Of a stretch of 64,000 nt of DNA, positions 18,848 to 26,535 are shown piece after piece. Position numbers and translations under genes: made by a program. The notes beneath the pieces are model-generated. The model saw only the letters and a program-made list of their open reading frames with translations, was not told where the DNA came from and searched no databases. Numbering within the stretch: the stretch's first letter is position 1; each line of letters begins with the position of its first letter. The stretch lies in NCBI GenBank assembly GCA_947178125.1, contig CAMWXB010000011.1, positions 24,339 through 88,338 of the forward strand. Reading direction: 5' to 3'. This DNA is from an uncultured Lachnospiraceae bacterium. Lineage in GTDB: Bacteria > Bacillota > Clostridia > Lachnospirales > Lachnospiraceae.

Positions 18848-20280
18848 CATATATATCATTGGGATTTTTTCTATTGGTACTGTTTGTACTGGTCTTGTAT
18901 TATGCGATGCCGCTGCGCTTCCGATGGGTAGTTCTGCTCATTGGAAGCATTATATTTTATTATCTGGCCTGCGGGGAAGGATGCCTGCTGCTGCTCGTTA
19001 CGGCGCTTTTGTCCTATGCGTTGGCTCTTGAACTCCAGTCGCTTAGAGAAAAATATGCGGCATCGCGCCGCGGACTGCAAAGGCTGATATTGTTCCTGGC
19101 GCTCCTGCCTGTCCTTTTGCCGTGGCTTTTGGTAAAAAACGGAAATTTCACAGGTCTTGTATGGGTCGCTCCATTAGGAATCTCTTTTTACACCCTGCAG
19201 ACGGTCTCTTATCTGGTAGATGTTTACAGAGGCAGGACGGCGGCACAGAAAAACCCGGCCAAATATCTTCTATTTGTGTTATTTTTCCCGCAGATCGTAC
19301 AGGGACCGATACCGCGGTATGAGCAGCTGTCAAAACAGCTTTATGAAGGGCACCGCTTTCATGAGGAGAAGTTCGTGAGGGGCCTTCATCTCATTTTATG
19401 GGGATTTTTTCTGGAATTTATGATTGCGGATAAGGCGGATATTGTCGTCAGTACGGTATTCGATTCACCGGAGAAATATGCGGGATGCTATATTCTCGTT
19501 GCGGCGGTGCTGTACAGTATTGAGTTATATGCGGATTTTATGGCATGTGTCTCTATTTCACAGGGAACTGCTGGATTATTCGGCATTGCGCTGGCGGATA
19601 ATTTCAAACGTCCGTATTTTTCAACTTCTATTCAGGAATTTTGGAGAAGGTGGCATATTTCACTCAGTTCGTGGCTGCGGGATTACATTTATATACCGCT
19701 TGGCGGTGGAAGAAAAGGCGTATTGCGAAAATATGGGAATTTAATCGTTACATTTGCTTTCAGCGCCATCTGGCACGGTTCCGGTTTTAAATTTTTATTC
19801 TGGGGCATGATGCACGCGGCCTACCAGATAATCGGGAATCTGACCATTCCATTCAAGAACAGATTCTATGGGCTCCTGGGATTATCGGAGCAATCGGGAA
19901 TGCGGAAAATGATACAGCGTATAGGCGTTTTTTTCTGGGTAATGCTCGCCTGGATCATTTTCAGGGCGGATAGTCTGCGGACTGGACTGCAAATGATAAA
20001 AAAGATGTTCCTCGTTTGGAATCCGTGGGTCTTTTTTGACGACAGCCTGCTGCGTCTGGGACTTGGCTGGAAAGAATGGTGTATCCTGCTCCTGTCCATG
20101 TTTCTGCTGTCAGGTGTGAGCATTCTGCAGGAAAAAGGAATGGATGTCAGGGGAATCATTCTGCACAAGGCCGTATATGTTCGATGGGCGCTTTATATAC
20201 TGGCGGTTCTCTGTATTATGATTTTCGGGACATACGGTTTTGGTTATCAGGGGCAGGACTTTATCTATGGAGGATTTTAA
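18844..20280 (+). CDS. MBOAT family O-acyltransferase (AlgI/DltB-like)
   Basis: 478 residues with about eleven hydrophobic segments. Family signatures: FWRRWHISLSSWLRDYIYIPLGG at about 263-285, and the catalytic His in SAIWHGSGFKFLFWGMMHA at about 305-323. These proteins pass acyl groups, usually acetyl, across the membrane to an extracytoplasmic SGNH transferase that modifies a polysaccharide. It lies between a GH9-like lipoprotein (4-nt overlap) and an SGNH-like protein whose ATG follows its stop codon directly. That gives a three-gene surface-glycan O-acylation cassette. Confidence 0.9.
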   Translation: MTYISLGFFLLVLFVLVLYYAMPLRFRWVVLLIGSIIFYYLACGEGCLLLLVTALLSYALALELQSLREKYAASRRGLQRLILFLALLPVLLPWLLVKNGNFTGLVWVAPLGISFYTLQTVSYLVDVYRGRTAAQKNPAKYLLFVLFFPQIVQGPIPRYEQLSKQLYEGHRFHEEKFVRGLHLILWGFFLEFMIADKADIVVSTVFDSPEKYAGCYILVAAVLYSIELYADFMACVSISQGTAGLFGIALADNFKRPYFSTSIQEFWRRWHISLSSWLRDYIYIPLGGGRKGVLRKYGNLIVTFAFSAIWHGSGFKFLFWGMMHAAYQIIGNLTIPFKNRFYGLLGLSEQSGMRKMIQRIGVFFWVMLAWIIFRADSLRTGLQMIKKMFLVWNPWVFFDDSLLRLGLGWKEWCILLLSMFLLSGVSILQEKGMDVRGIILHKAVYVRWALYILAVLCIMIFGTYGFGYQGQDFIYGGF

Positions 20281-21756
20281 ATGAAAAGGCATCTGAGATT
20301 TGCGGGGAAATGTGCGCTTTTTCTTTGCATTTTGTGTATATGCGTTGAATTTACATTTCAGATTTTGATACCAAAACTGTGTTATGATGAAATGCTGCCG
20401 ACGACATTGTCCTATCTGAATTTCTATGAGATGGAAGAAGATACGATAGATGTACTTTTCATGGGGAGCAGTCTGGCGGCAACTTCCTATATACCGCAGG
20501 AATTATATGACCGGTATGGTATTACGAGCTATAATCTGGCGAGTGAAAAACAGAGTCCGGTCATATCGTATTACTGGCTGAAAGAAGCGCTTCGTTATCA
20601 ATCGCCGAAAGTACTTATTTTGGACTGTTATTATCTTTTTCAGAATAGCGATTCCGTTCTCAATTCGCCAGAAATCAGCATTAGAAGGGCACTGGATTAT
20701 ATGAAGTGGTCTCCCGTAAAACTGGAAGCGGTCAGGACGGTCTGCGAACTGGACGAGAGCCAGTCTCTGGCGGGCTATTTTCTTCCGAATATCCGTTATC
20801 ATGCGAGATGGGAAGAATTAACAGAAAACGATTTTGTGCTGGCGGATATGGTCGAAGGATATGGATTAAAAGGATATGCGGCTTTGGGCAGACAGTGTGG
20901 AATCGAGAATTACGTTCCTTTTGAAGAGGGCGCTTCTGAGGATGAGACGGTTATGCCGCAGCTTTTAGAGACTTGGCTGGATAAAATATGCAGTTTGTGC
21001 GGGCAGGAGGGTATTGAACTCATTTTGACCAATGTGCCGTTCCCGGACGCGGATGCGGGCAGATTCAATACGATACGAAGCTATGCACAGGAGCATGGGC
21101 TGCAGTTCTTTGATTTTAATGAAAAGAATTTATATGAAGCGTCCGGCTTTGTGATGTCAACGGACAGTTATGACGGCGGACATAATAATTTGTGGGGGGC
21201 CCGGAAACTGACGGCCTATCTGGGCGGCATTTTGGACAGCCAGTATGATTTCGGTGGAAAAACCGATGAACAGTGGGAATGCACACGGGATTCTTACGAG
21301 GATATCCAAAAAGACTGTGAACTGATTCATATAACGGATATCGATGAATATATGGAAGCGCTGCGGGATGACAGGTACAGTGTTTTTCTTTCGGCTAAGG
21401 GAAGCTATGCTGTCGGTTTGAAAGATACGACCGTTCAGATAATGAGGGAGACAGGATTTCGGGTCGAGCTTCAGACAGATTCTTCCATGGATGACTTTTA
21501 CTGTTATTATGCAGTCCTTTCGGAAGGCCGGCTGGAAGAATATATCGGGTATGAAGAAAATACCTGCAGCGGTTCCGTACGAGGCGGTCTGGTGCCCTAT
21601 GACATTACGGGCAGCGGTTCTATTGTCATAGACGGAGTGGAACAGTCTTTACAGAGAGAGGGGCTGAATATTGTCGTATACAGCAATGACAAAAAGAAGG
21701 TGCTGGATTCCGTTTGTTTTAATACATCCGTTGAGGAAAATACGGTGAGCAGATAA
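20281..21756 (+). CDS. Membrane-anchored SGNH-like protein, probable O-acetyltransferase partner of the MBOAT
   Basis: 491 residues with an N-terminal anchor (about 10-32). An SGNH-type fold follows: VLFMGSSLAATSYIPQ at about 57-72 gives the Ser in GSS, as in DltD and AlgJ/AlgX proteins. DGGHNNLWGARKL at about 299-311 gives an Asp/His pair. A C-terminal ~150-residue extension has no recognised domain and contains an acidic DITDIDEYMEALRDDRYSVFL segment. It starts immediately after the MBOAT stop. It probably accepts the acyl group outside and passes it to a glycan. Catalysis is inferred from motif positions. Confidence 0.72.
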   Translation: MKRHLRFAGKCALFLCILCICVEFTFQILIPKLCYDEMLPTTLSYLNFYEMEEDTIDVLFMGSSLAATSYIPQELYDRYGITSYNLASEKQSPVISYYWLKEALRYQSPKVLILDCYYLFQNSDSVLNSPEISIRRALDYMKWSPVKLEAVRTVCELDESQSLAGYFLPNIRYHARWEELTENDFVLADMVEGYGLKGYAALGRQCGIENYVPFEEGASEDETVMPQLLETWLDKICSLCGQEGIELILTNVPFPDADAGRFNTIRSYAQEHGLQFFDFNEKNLYEASGFVMSTDSYDGGHNNLWGARKLTAYLGGILDSQYDFGGKTDEQWECTRDSYEDIQKDCELIHITDIDEYMEALRDDRYSVFLSAKGSYAVGLKDTTVQIMRETGFRVELQTDSSMDDFYCYYAVLSEGRLEEYIGYEENTCSGSVRGGLVPYDITGSGSIVIDGVEQSLQREGLNIVVYSNDKKKVLDSVCFNTSVEENTVSR

Positions 21757-21768
21757 AATAAGAGTAAG

Positions 21769-21804
21769 AAAGAGCTGGGATTTCTACACCAGCTCTTTAT
21801 TTTT
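21769..21804. terminator. Convergent bidirectional terminator
   Basis: AAAGAGCTGG (21769-21778) pairs with CCAGCTCTTT (21789-21798), then TATTTTT. The 3' arm also encodes the last codons of plsC on the minus strand, so one hairpin serves both converging genes. Confidence 0.8.
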
Positions 21805-22518
21805 GAAGTATGTTTCTTTGATGATTTCCTGCACTTTTGCTCCGATGCCTTTCTTTTCTTCCCGCGTCATTTCGCTCATGTAAATCGGCTTGCCGTATTC
21901 GAGGATGACATGCGTCTTTTTGACCTTTGGAATATGATCTTCAAAAATTGCAGCGGCATTGTTGATGCTCATCGGAACGATGGGACATCCGGATTTCTCT
22001 GCAATCTTAAAGCTGCCTTCGTGGAACGGCAGGAACGTGTCATTGACTTTGTTTCTCGTGCCTTCCGGGAAGATACAGATAGAAATTCCGGAATGAATCT
22101 TTTCGATTCCTTCCAGAATCGTTTTCATACCCTGTTTGATATCTTTTCTGTCCAGAAACAGACAGTGCAGGTTCTTCATCCAGTCACGGAGCAGCGGAAT
22201 CCGCAGGATTTCTTTTTTGGAGATATAGCCGGTCGGCCTCGGCACTTGCACATAAGTTATGAGAATATCAAAATAACTCCGATGGTTGCCGACATAAAGA
22301 ACAGCCTGATCTTTGGGCACATTTTCTTCTCCGATCACAGTCACTTTCACGCCGCCGATCAGAAGACAGACGCGGAAAGCCCAATTGACAATGGCCAGAG
22401 AACTGCGGTTCTTCACGTCCATATTGAACTTACCGATAAAATATTCAATGATCAGCAGTGGAATGCTGCAGATTAAAAACAAAACAACAAAAAGCAGGAT
22501 CAAGACCAGACGAATCAT
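21784..22518 (-). CDS. plsC: 1-acyl-sn-glycerol-3-phosphate acyltransferase
   Basis: 244 residues. An N-terminal membrane helix (about 1-23) is followed by the acyltransferase motifs: NHRSYFD (HX4D) at about 77-83 and FPEGTRN at about 150-156, with GCPIVPMSINN after them. It makes phosphatidic acid from lysophosphatidic acid at the inner membrane face. The gene has its own promoter and a leader holding two perfect hairpins. It runs convergent to the MBOAT cassette and is not part of that operon. Confidence 0.88.
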   Translation of the reverse strand: MIRLVLILLFVVLFLICSIPLLIIEYFIGKFNMDVKNRSSLAIVNWAFRVCLLIGGVKVTVIGEENVPKDQAVLYVGNHRSYFDILITYVQVPRPTGYISKKEILRIPLLRDWMKNLHCLFLDRKDIKQGMKTILEGIEKIHSGISICIFPEGTRNKVNDTFLPFHEGSFKIAEKSGCPIVPMSINNAAAIFEDHIPKVKKTHVILEYGKPIYMSEMTREEKKGIGAKVQEIIKETYFKNKELV

Positions 22519-22549
22519 ACAAACTTACCTTTCTTCACTCTGTGGCGGT

Positions 22550-22600
22550 GTTTGAGTCACGGACTCAAACTCGCGGCTGAAAGAATTTATTCTTTCAGCC
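22550..22600 (-). other. Paired hairpins in the plsC leader
   Basis: GTTTGAGTC (22550-22558) pairs with GACTCAAAC (22562-22570), and GGCTGAAAGAA (22575-22585) with TTCTTTCAGCC (22590-22600). On the minus strand the second stem begins close to the expected transcription start, so the RNA would open with an 11-bp hairpin. Confidence 0.65.
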
Positions 22601-22601
22601 T

Positions 22602-22630
22602 ATTATATAGGATTGTGCTTTTTTAATCAA
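22602..22630 (-). promoter_or_regulatory. SigA promoter of plsC
   Basis: On the minus strand TTGATT (22625-22630) and TATAAT (22602-22607) are separated by 17 nt. Confidence 0.7.
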
Positions 22631-22717
22631 TAGGAATACACTTTCCGTTTTACTAATAAATTATTAATAACACAGATGCATCGCCAATGGCTGGCATGGA
22701 AAGGAAATAGTACTACG

Positions 22718-23137
22718 ATGAATGAATTGGAAAAGAGGCTGCTCAGCGTTCTGCTTGTATGTGTACTTTGTGCGAGCGTGATTGCATGCGGCGCAAAACA
22801 AGACCCGATGGAGAAAGTGAAGGATTTGGATTTTACCGTTATCACGGAGGATAAACTGCCGGAAGAACTGTTTTCTATGATTGAGGAAAAAAAGGTGTCT
22901 CCGTTCAAAATAACTTTTCAGGATCAGGGATTTCTTTATATCTGCGTCGGTTATGGGGAGCAGGAGACTGCGGGATACAGCATTGCAGTCAATGAATTGT
23001 ACGAAACGGGAAATGCGGTTTATATTGATACAAATCTGATAGGGCCGGGACCAGAGGAAAAAGGGAAATTGACGCCGACTTATCCATATGTCGTGGTCAA
23101 AACGGAAAATGTGAATAAATCCGTTGTTTTTGACTGA
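22718..23137 (+). CDS. Small lipoprotein with PrcB C-terminal-like domain
   Basis: 139 residues from the ATG at 22718; a 14-residue upstream extension to 22676 is possible but lacks charge and hydrophobic order. The lipobox ASVIAC places the Cys at about residue 24. The remainder resembles the PrcB C-terminal domain: a FLYICVGYGEQETAGYSIAV strand pair and the ending YPYVVVKTEN. PrcB proteins are accessory to surface proteases, but no protease gene is nearby, so the role is open. Confidence 0.6.
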   Translation: MNELEKRLLSVLLVCVLCASVIACGAKQDPMEKVKDLDFTVITEDKLPEELFSMIEEKKVSPFKITFQDQGFLYICVGYGEQETAGYSIAVNELYETGNAVYIDTNLIGPGPEEKGKLTPTYPYVVVKTENVNKSVVFD

Positions 23138-23280
23138 AAAGCGGCATCGGAAACAGCTTTAAAAGTGATATCGGCCGAAAAGATGGTAGAGCATGTCCGA
23201 AATTTGTGATAAACTAATAGAAAAAGCGGAAACAGGCATACTTTTTACAGGAAGCTGTGTGAGAAAGAGAAGGATATCGG

Positions 23281-24672
23281 ATGATTTATATTACAAATGG
23301 ATATGTAATAGACCCGAAAACGCAATTCGAGGGTTATCGGGACATTTTGATTCAGGAAGATAAGATCGCGGCGATGGCAGAGCAGGGAATCCCGCTCGCT
23401 GAGCTGCTTCGGCGGGCCGGACTGCCGGAAGAACGGAGCGATGAAGCGAAGGCGCAGAATGATGCAGATGCAGCAAAGGGGCAGATTGAACGGCTTGATG
23501 CGGCCGGACAGATCATCGCGCCGGGGCTTGTAGATGTTCATGTACATTTCAGGGATCCCGGCTTTACCTATAAGGAAGATATTATAAGTGGTGCGGCAGC
23601 GGCGGTGAAAGGCGGTTTTACATCTGTTGTGCTGATGGCAAATACGAAGCCGCCTGTTGATAATCGGGAAACCTTGTCCTATATCCTGGAAAAAGGCAGA
23701 GAGACGGGGCTTCATGTGTATACCTGCGCCAACGTGACAATGGGCATGAAGGGGCAGGAACTGGTGGATATGGAAGCTTTGAGCAGGACTGGAGCCGTCG
23801 GCTTTACGGATGATGGGGTTCCGATTTTGAATGAAGAAATTTTGCGGGAAGCGCTGCGCCGGGCGGCAAAGCTTCATATGCCGGTCAGCCTTCATGAAGA
23901 AGACCCGGCCTATATTACGAACAATGGCATTAACACCGGAAAAGCTTCCGCTTATTATGGAATCGGCGGTTCTCCCAGAGAAGCGGAAATCAGCATGGTG
24001 GAACGGGATATCCGGCTTGCACAGGAAGAAGGGGCGGATCTTTCGATTCAGCATATCAGCACGAAAGAGGCGGTAGAACTGGTCAGACAGGCGAAAAGGA
24101 AGAACGGGCATATTTTTGCGGAAGCCGCGCCGCATCATTTTACGCTGACGGAAGAAGCGGCAATCGCGCACGGTACGCTTGCCAAAATGAATCCGCCGCT
24201 CCGGGAAGAAGCGGACCGGCAGGCAGTTATCAGAGGCTTACAGGACGGTACGATCGATATGATCGCCACCGATCACGCACCGCATAGTGCGGAAGAAAAA
24301 GAAAAAACGATCACCGAAGCACCGAGCGGTATCATCGGTCTGGAAACGGCGTTGTCCCTTGGTATCCGGGAACTGGTCGAGCCGGGATATCTTACCATGT
24401 GTAAGCTGCTTGAAAAGATGAGTCTTTCGCCTGCCGGGTTATATCGTCTGGATGCGGGCTATCTGGCCGAAGGCGGCCCAGCGGATCTGGTGGTCTTCGA
24501 TAAAGATGCCGTCTGGCGGGTGGAAAAAGAGAAATTTGCGTCAAAAGCGGCTAATTCTCCTTTTATCGGAGAAAAAATGCCGGGTGTTGTTACCTGCACC
24601 ATATGCGGGGGAAAAATAGTCTATCGCGAATCTGGCGCCGGGACGCTGTCAGCGCCGGCCCAGCGTTCGTAA
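23281..24672 (+). CDS. pyrC: Dihydroorotase
   Basis: 463 residues, somewhat longer than the usual ~425. It closes carbamoyl-aspartate to dihydroorotate, the third step of pyrimidine synthesis. The metal motif VDVHVHFRDPG is at about 84-94; the bridging-Lys region is replaced by TGAVGFTDDG as in many class I enzymes; and the TDHAPHS motif is at about 330-336. The extra length is an Ala/Glu/Arg-rich insert at about 35-70, between the N-terminal sandwich strands and the barrel. It leads the pyrC-pyrK-pyrD cluster, with pyrK 24 nt downstream. Confidence 0.95.
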   Translation: MIYITNGYVIDPKTQFEGYRDILIQEDKIAAMAEQGIPLAELLRRAGLPEERSDEAKAQNDADAAKGQIERLDAAGQIIAPGLVDVHVHFRDPGFTYKEDIISGAAAAVKGGFTSVVLMANTKPPVDNRETLSYILEKGRETGLHVYTCANVTMGMKGQELVDMEALSRTGAVGFTDDGVPILNEEILREALRRAAKLHMPVSLHEEDPAYITNNGINTGKASAYYGIGGSPREAEISMVERDIRLAQEEGADLSIQHISTKEAVELVRQAKRKNGHIFAEAAPHHFTLTEEAAIAHGTLAKMNPPLREEADRQAVIRGLQDGTIDMIATDHAPHSAEEKEKTITEAPSGIIGLETALSLGIRELVEPGYLTMCKLLEKMSLSPAGLYRLDAGYLAEGGPADLVVFDKDAVWRVEKEKFASKAANSPFIGEKMPGVVTCTICGGKIVYRESGAGTLSAPAQRS

Positions 24673-24696
24673 GGTGAAAGAAAGGCAGGATATGAT

Positions 24697-25473
24697 ATGT
24701 CACAGAAGAAGAAAATAACGGCGAGGGTCGTATCGCAGAAAGAAGCGGCGCCGCAGATTTTTGATCTATGGTTGGAAACGGAACTGGCATCGGATGCGCA
24801 TCCGGGACAGTTCGTTGCAGTCTATCCGAAGAGTGCGGACACATTGCTGCCGCGCCCAATCAGTATTTGTGAGGCAGACAGAGAGCAGAACAGGCTGCGC
24901 CTTGTATACCGCATCGCCGGAAAGGGAACGAGAGAATTTTCCGCCTGGCGGGAGAATGAGGAAGTATCCGTTCTTGGCGTTCTGGGAAACGGCTTTCCGT
25001 TAGAGAAAGCACAGGGAAAAAAGGTATTCCTGATGGGCGGTGGAATCGGCATTCCGCCGATGTTACAGCTCGCGAAAGAACTGCAGGCCGATAAACAGAT
25101 CATTTTGGGCTATCGGAATCAGGACCTGTTTCTGGCAGAAGAACTGCGGCAGAACGGAACGGTGTATATCGCTACGGAGGATGGCAGCGTGGGATGCCGG
25201 GGCAACGTAATGGATGCCATCCGTGAAAACGGACTGAAGGCGGAAGTCATTATGGCCTGCGGGCCGATGCCGATGCTGCGGGCGATCAAACAGTATGCTG
25301 CAGAAAACGGAATCGAAGCATATTTATCGTTGGAGGAGCGGATGGCCTGCGGTGTCGGTGCATGCCTTGGCTGTGTCTGCAAGACAAAGGAGGTGGACCA
25401 TCATTCGCATGTGCACAATGCGCGCATTTGTACGGATGGTCCGGTATTTGAAGCAAAAGAGGTGGATATCTGA
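24697..25473 (+). CDS. pyrK: Dihydroorotate dehydrogenase electron-transfer subunit
   Basis: 258 residues. An FAD-binding beta-barrel (PGQFVAVYP, LLPRPISI) precedes an NAD-binding domain (FLMGGGIGIPPMLQLA) and the C-terminal [2Fe-2S] cysteine cluster MACGVGACLGCVCK, with a later Cys in ARICTDGP. It passes electrons from dihydroorotate through PyrD's FMN to NAD+. Its stop codon overlaps the pyrD start by one base, consistent with a fixed PyrK:PyrD ratio in the heterotetramer. Confidence 0.95.
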   Translation: MSQKKKITARVVSQKEAAPQIFDLWLETELASDAHPGQFVAVYPKSADTLLPRPISICEADREQNRLRLVYRIAGKGTREFSAWRENEEVSVLGVLGNGFPLEKAQGKKVFLMGGGIGIPPMLQLAKELQADKQIILGYRNQDLFLAEELRQNGTVYIATEDGSVGCRGNVMDAIRENGLKAEVIMACGPMPMLRAIKQYAAENGIEAYLSLEERMACGVGACLGCVCKTKEVDHHSHVHNARICTDGPVFEAKEVDI

Positions 25474-26381
25474 TGAATACGAAAGTTACGATCGCAGGCG
25501 TTACATTAAACAATCCGGTCATGACGGCCTCGGGAACTTTTGGCTCCGGTATGGAATATGGTGAATTTGTGGATTTGAACAGACTGGGGGCAGTCGTGAC
25601 GAAAGGAGTCGCCAATGTGCCATGGCCTGGAAATCCGACGCCCAGAGTGGCGGAAGTCTATGGCGGGATGCTGAATGCTATCGGGTTACAGAATCCGGGC
25701 GTCGATGTTCTGATCGAAAGAGACCTTCCCTTTCTGAAACAGTACGATACAAAGGTGGTCGTCAATATCTGCGGAAAGACGGTGGAAGACTATCTGGAAG
25801 TGGTGGAGCGTCTCGGAGACGAGGCTGTCGATATGCTGGAGATCAACGTATCCTGTCCGAATGTCAAAGAAGGCGCGATTGCATTCGGTCAGCAAACGGA
25901 TGCTTTGTACGATATTACTTCCCAAATAAAGAAAAAGGCGAAACAGCCCGTTATCATGAAGCTCAGCCCCAATGTGACGGACATTGCGGAAATGGCGAAA
26001 GCGGCGGAAGCGGCGGGTGCGGATGCGCTTTCCATGATCAATACGATCACGGGAATGAAAATTGATGTCTACCGCAGAAAATTTGTTCTTGCCAATAAGA
26101 CCGGCGGACTTTCCGGTCCTGCCATCAAGCCGGTGGCTGTCCGGATGGTCTATCAGGCTGCGCAGGCAGTAAAAATCCCGATTATCGGCATGGGCGGCAT
26201 CGCGACGGCGGAGGATGCCATCGAGTTTCTCCTGGCGGGTGCGACGGCGGTAGCGGTCGGCGCAATGAATTTCGTCAATCCTTACGCGACGGTAGAGGTC
26301 ATAGAAGGAATTGAGGCCTATATGAGGCAGACCGGAACGGAGGATGTGAGAGAATTGATCGGGGCGGTAGAAAGGGAATGA
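25473..26381 (+). CDS. pyrD: Dihydroorotate dehydrogenase B (NAD+), catalytic subunit
   Basis: 302 residues, standard length for class 1B. Motifs: TASGTFGSGMEYGEF, a conserved NAIGLQNPGVD loop and the catalytic Cys in EINVSCPNVKEGA at about 129. KLSPNVTDI and the C-terminal FMN phosphate site MGGIATAEDAIEFLLAGATAVAVG follow. It oxidises dihydroorotate to orotate using PyrK. It is the last gene of the pyr cluster; two hairpins and then a terminator-like stem follow. Confidence 0.96.
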   Translation: MNTKVTIAGVTLNNPVMTASGTFGSGMEYGEFVDLNRLGAVVTKGVANVPWPGNPTPRVAEVYGGMLNAIGLQNPGVDVLIERDLPFLKQYDTKVVVNICGKTVEDYLEVVERLGDEAVDMLEINVSCPNVKEGAIAFGQQTDALYDITSQIKKKAKQPVIMKLSPNVTDIAEMAKAAEAAGADALSMINTITGMKIDVYRRKFVLANKTGGLSGPAIKPVAVRMVYQAAQAVKIPIIGMGGIATAEDAIEFLLAGATAVAVGAMNFVNPYATVEVIEGIEAYMRQTGTEDVRELIGAVERE

Positions 26382-26383
26382 AG

Positions 26384-26457
26384 ATTTTCCAGGGCGTCAA
26401 AAGACGCCGCCCAGGAAAAACTATGTCATTCCCAAAAGAATCGCTGGCGCGATTCTT
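26384..26457 (+). other. Two hairpins after pyrD
   Basis: GGCGTC (26393-26398) pairs with GACGCC (26403-26408) inside an outer TTTTCC/GGAAAA pairing, then AAGAATCGC (26436-26444) pairs with GCGATTCTT (26449-26457). The second resembles the AGAATCG hairpin following the 37.1-kb repeat. They may protect the 3' end of the pyr transcript. Confidence 0.6.
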
Positions 26458-26475
26458 CCAGGTAGTGTAAATGAT

Positions 26476-26506
26476 AGTCATACATTCCCTCCATGCGGCA
26501 TACAAT
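26476..26506 (+). promoter_or_regulatory. SigE-type sporulation promoter of sipL
   Basis: GTCATACA at 26477-26484 and CATACAAT at 26499-26506 are 14 nt apart, close to the mother-cell SigE pattern (GTCATATT and CATACANT). The -10 lies in the loop of the hairpin at 26486-26530. The same arrangement precedes spoIIID at 61746-61776, with identical spacing. Confidence 0.65.
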
Positions 26507-26535
26507 ACAATAAGTATACGCATGGAGGGATTTTT
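26486..26535 (+). terminator. Terminator-like hairpin that also holds the sipL ribosome site
   Basis: TCCCTCCATGCG (26486-26497) pairs perfectly with CGCATGGAGGGA (26519-26530); TTTTT follows and the GTG start of sipL is next. The 3' arm contains GGAGGG, the only ribosome site for that start. RNA reading through from pyrD would terminate or hide the site. RNA starting at the SigE promoter, about 26513, would lack the 5' arm. Confidence 0.7.
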
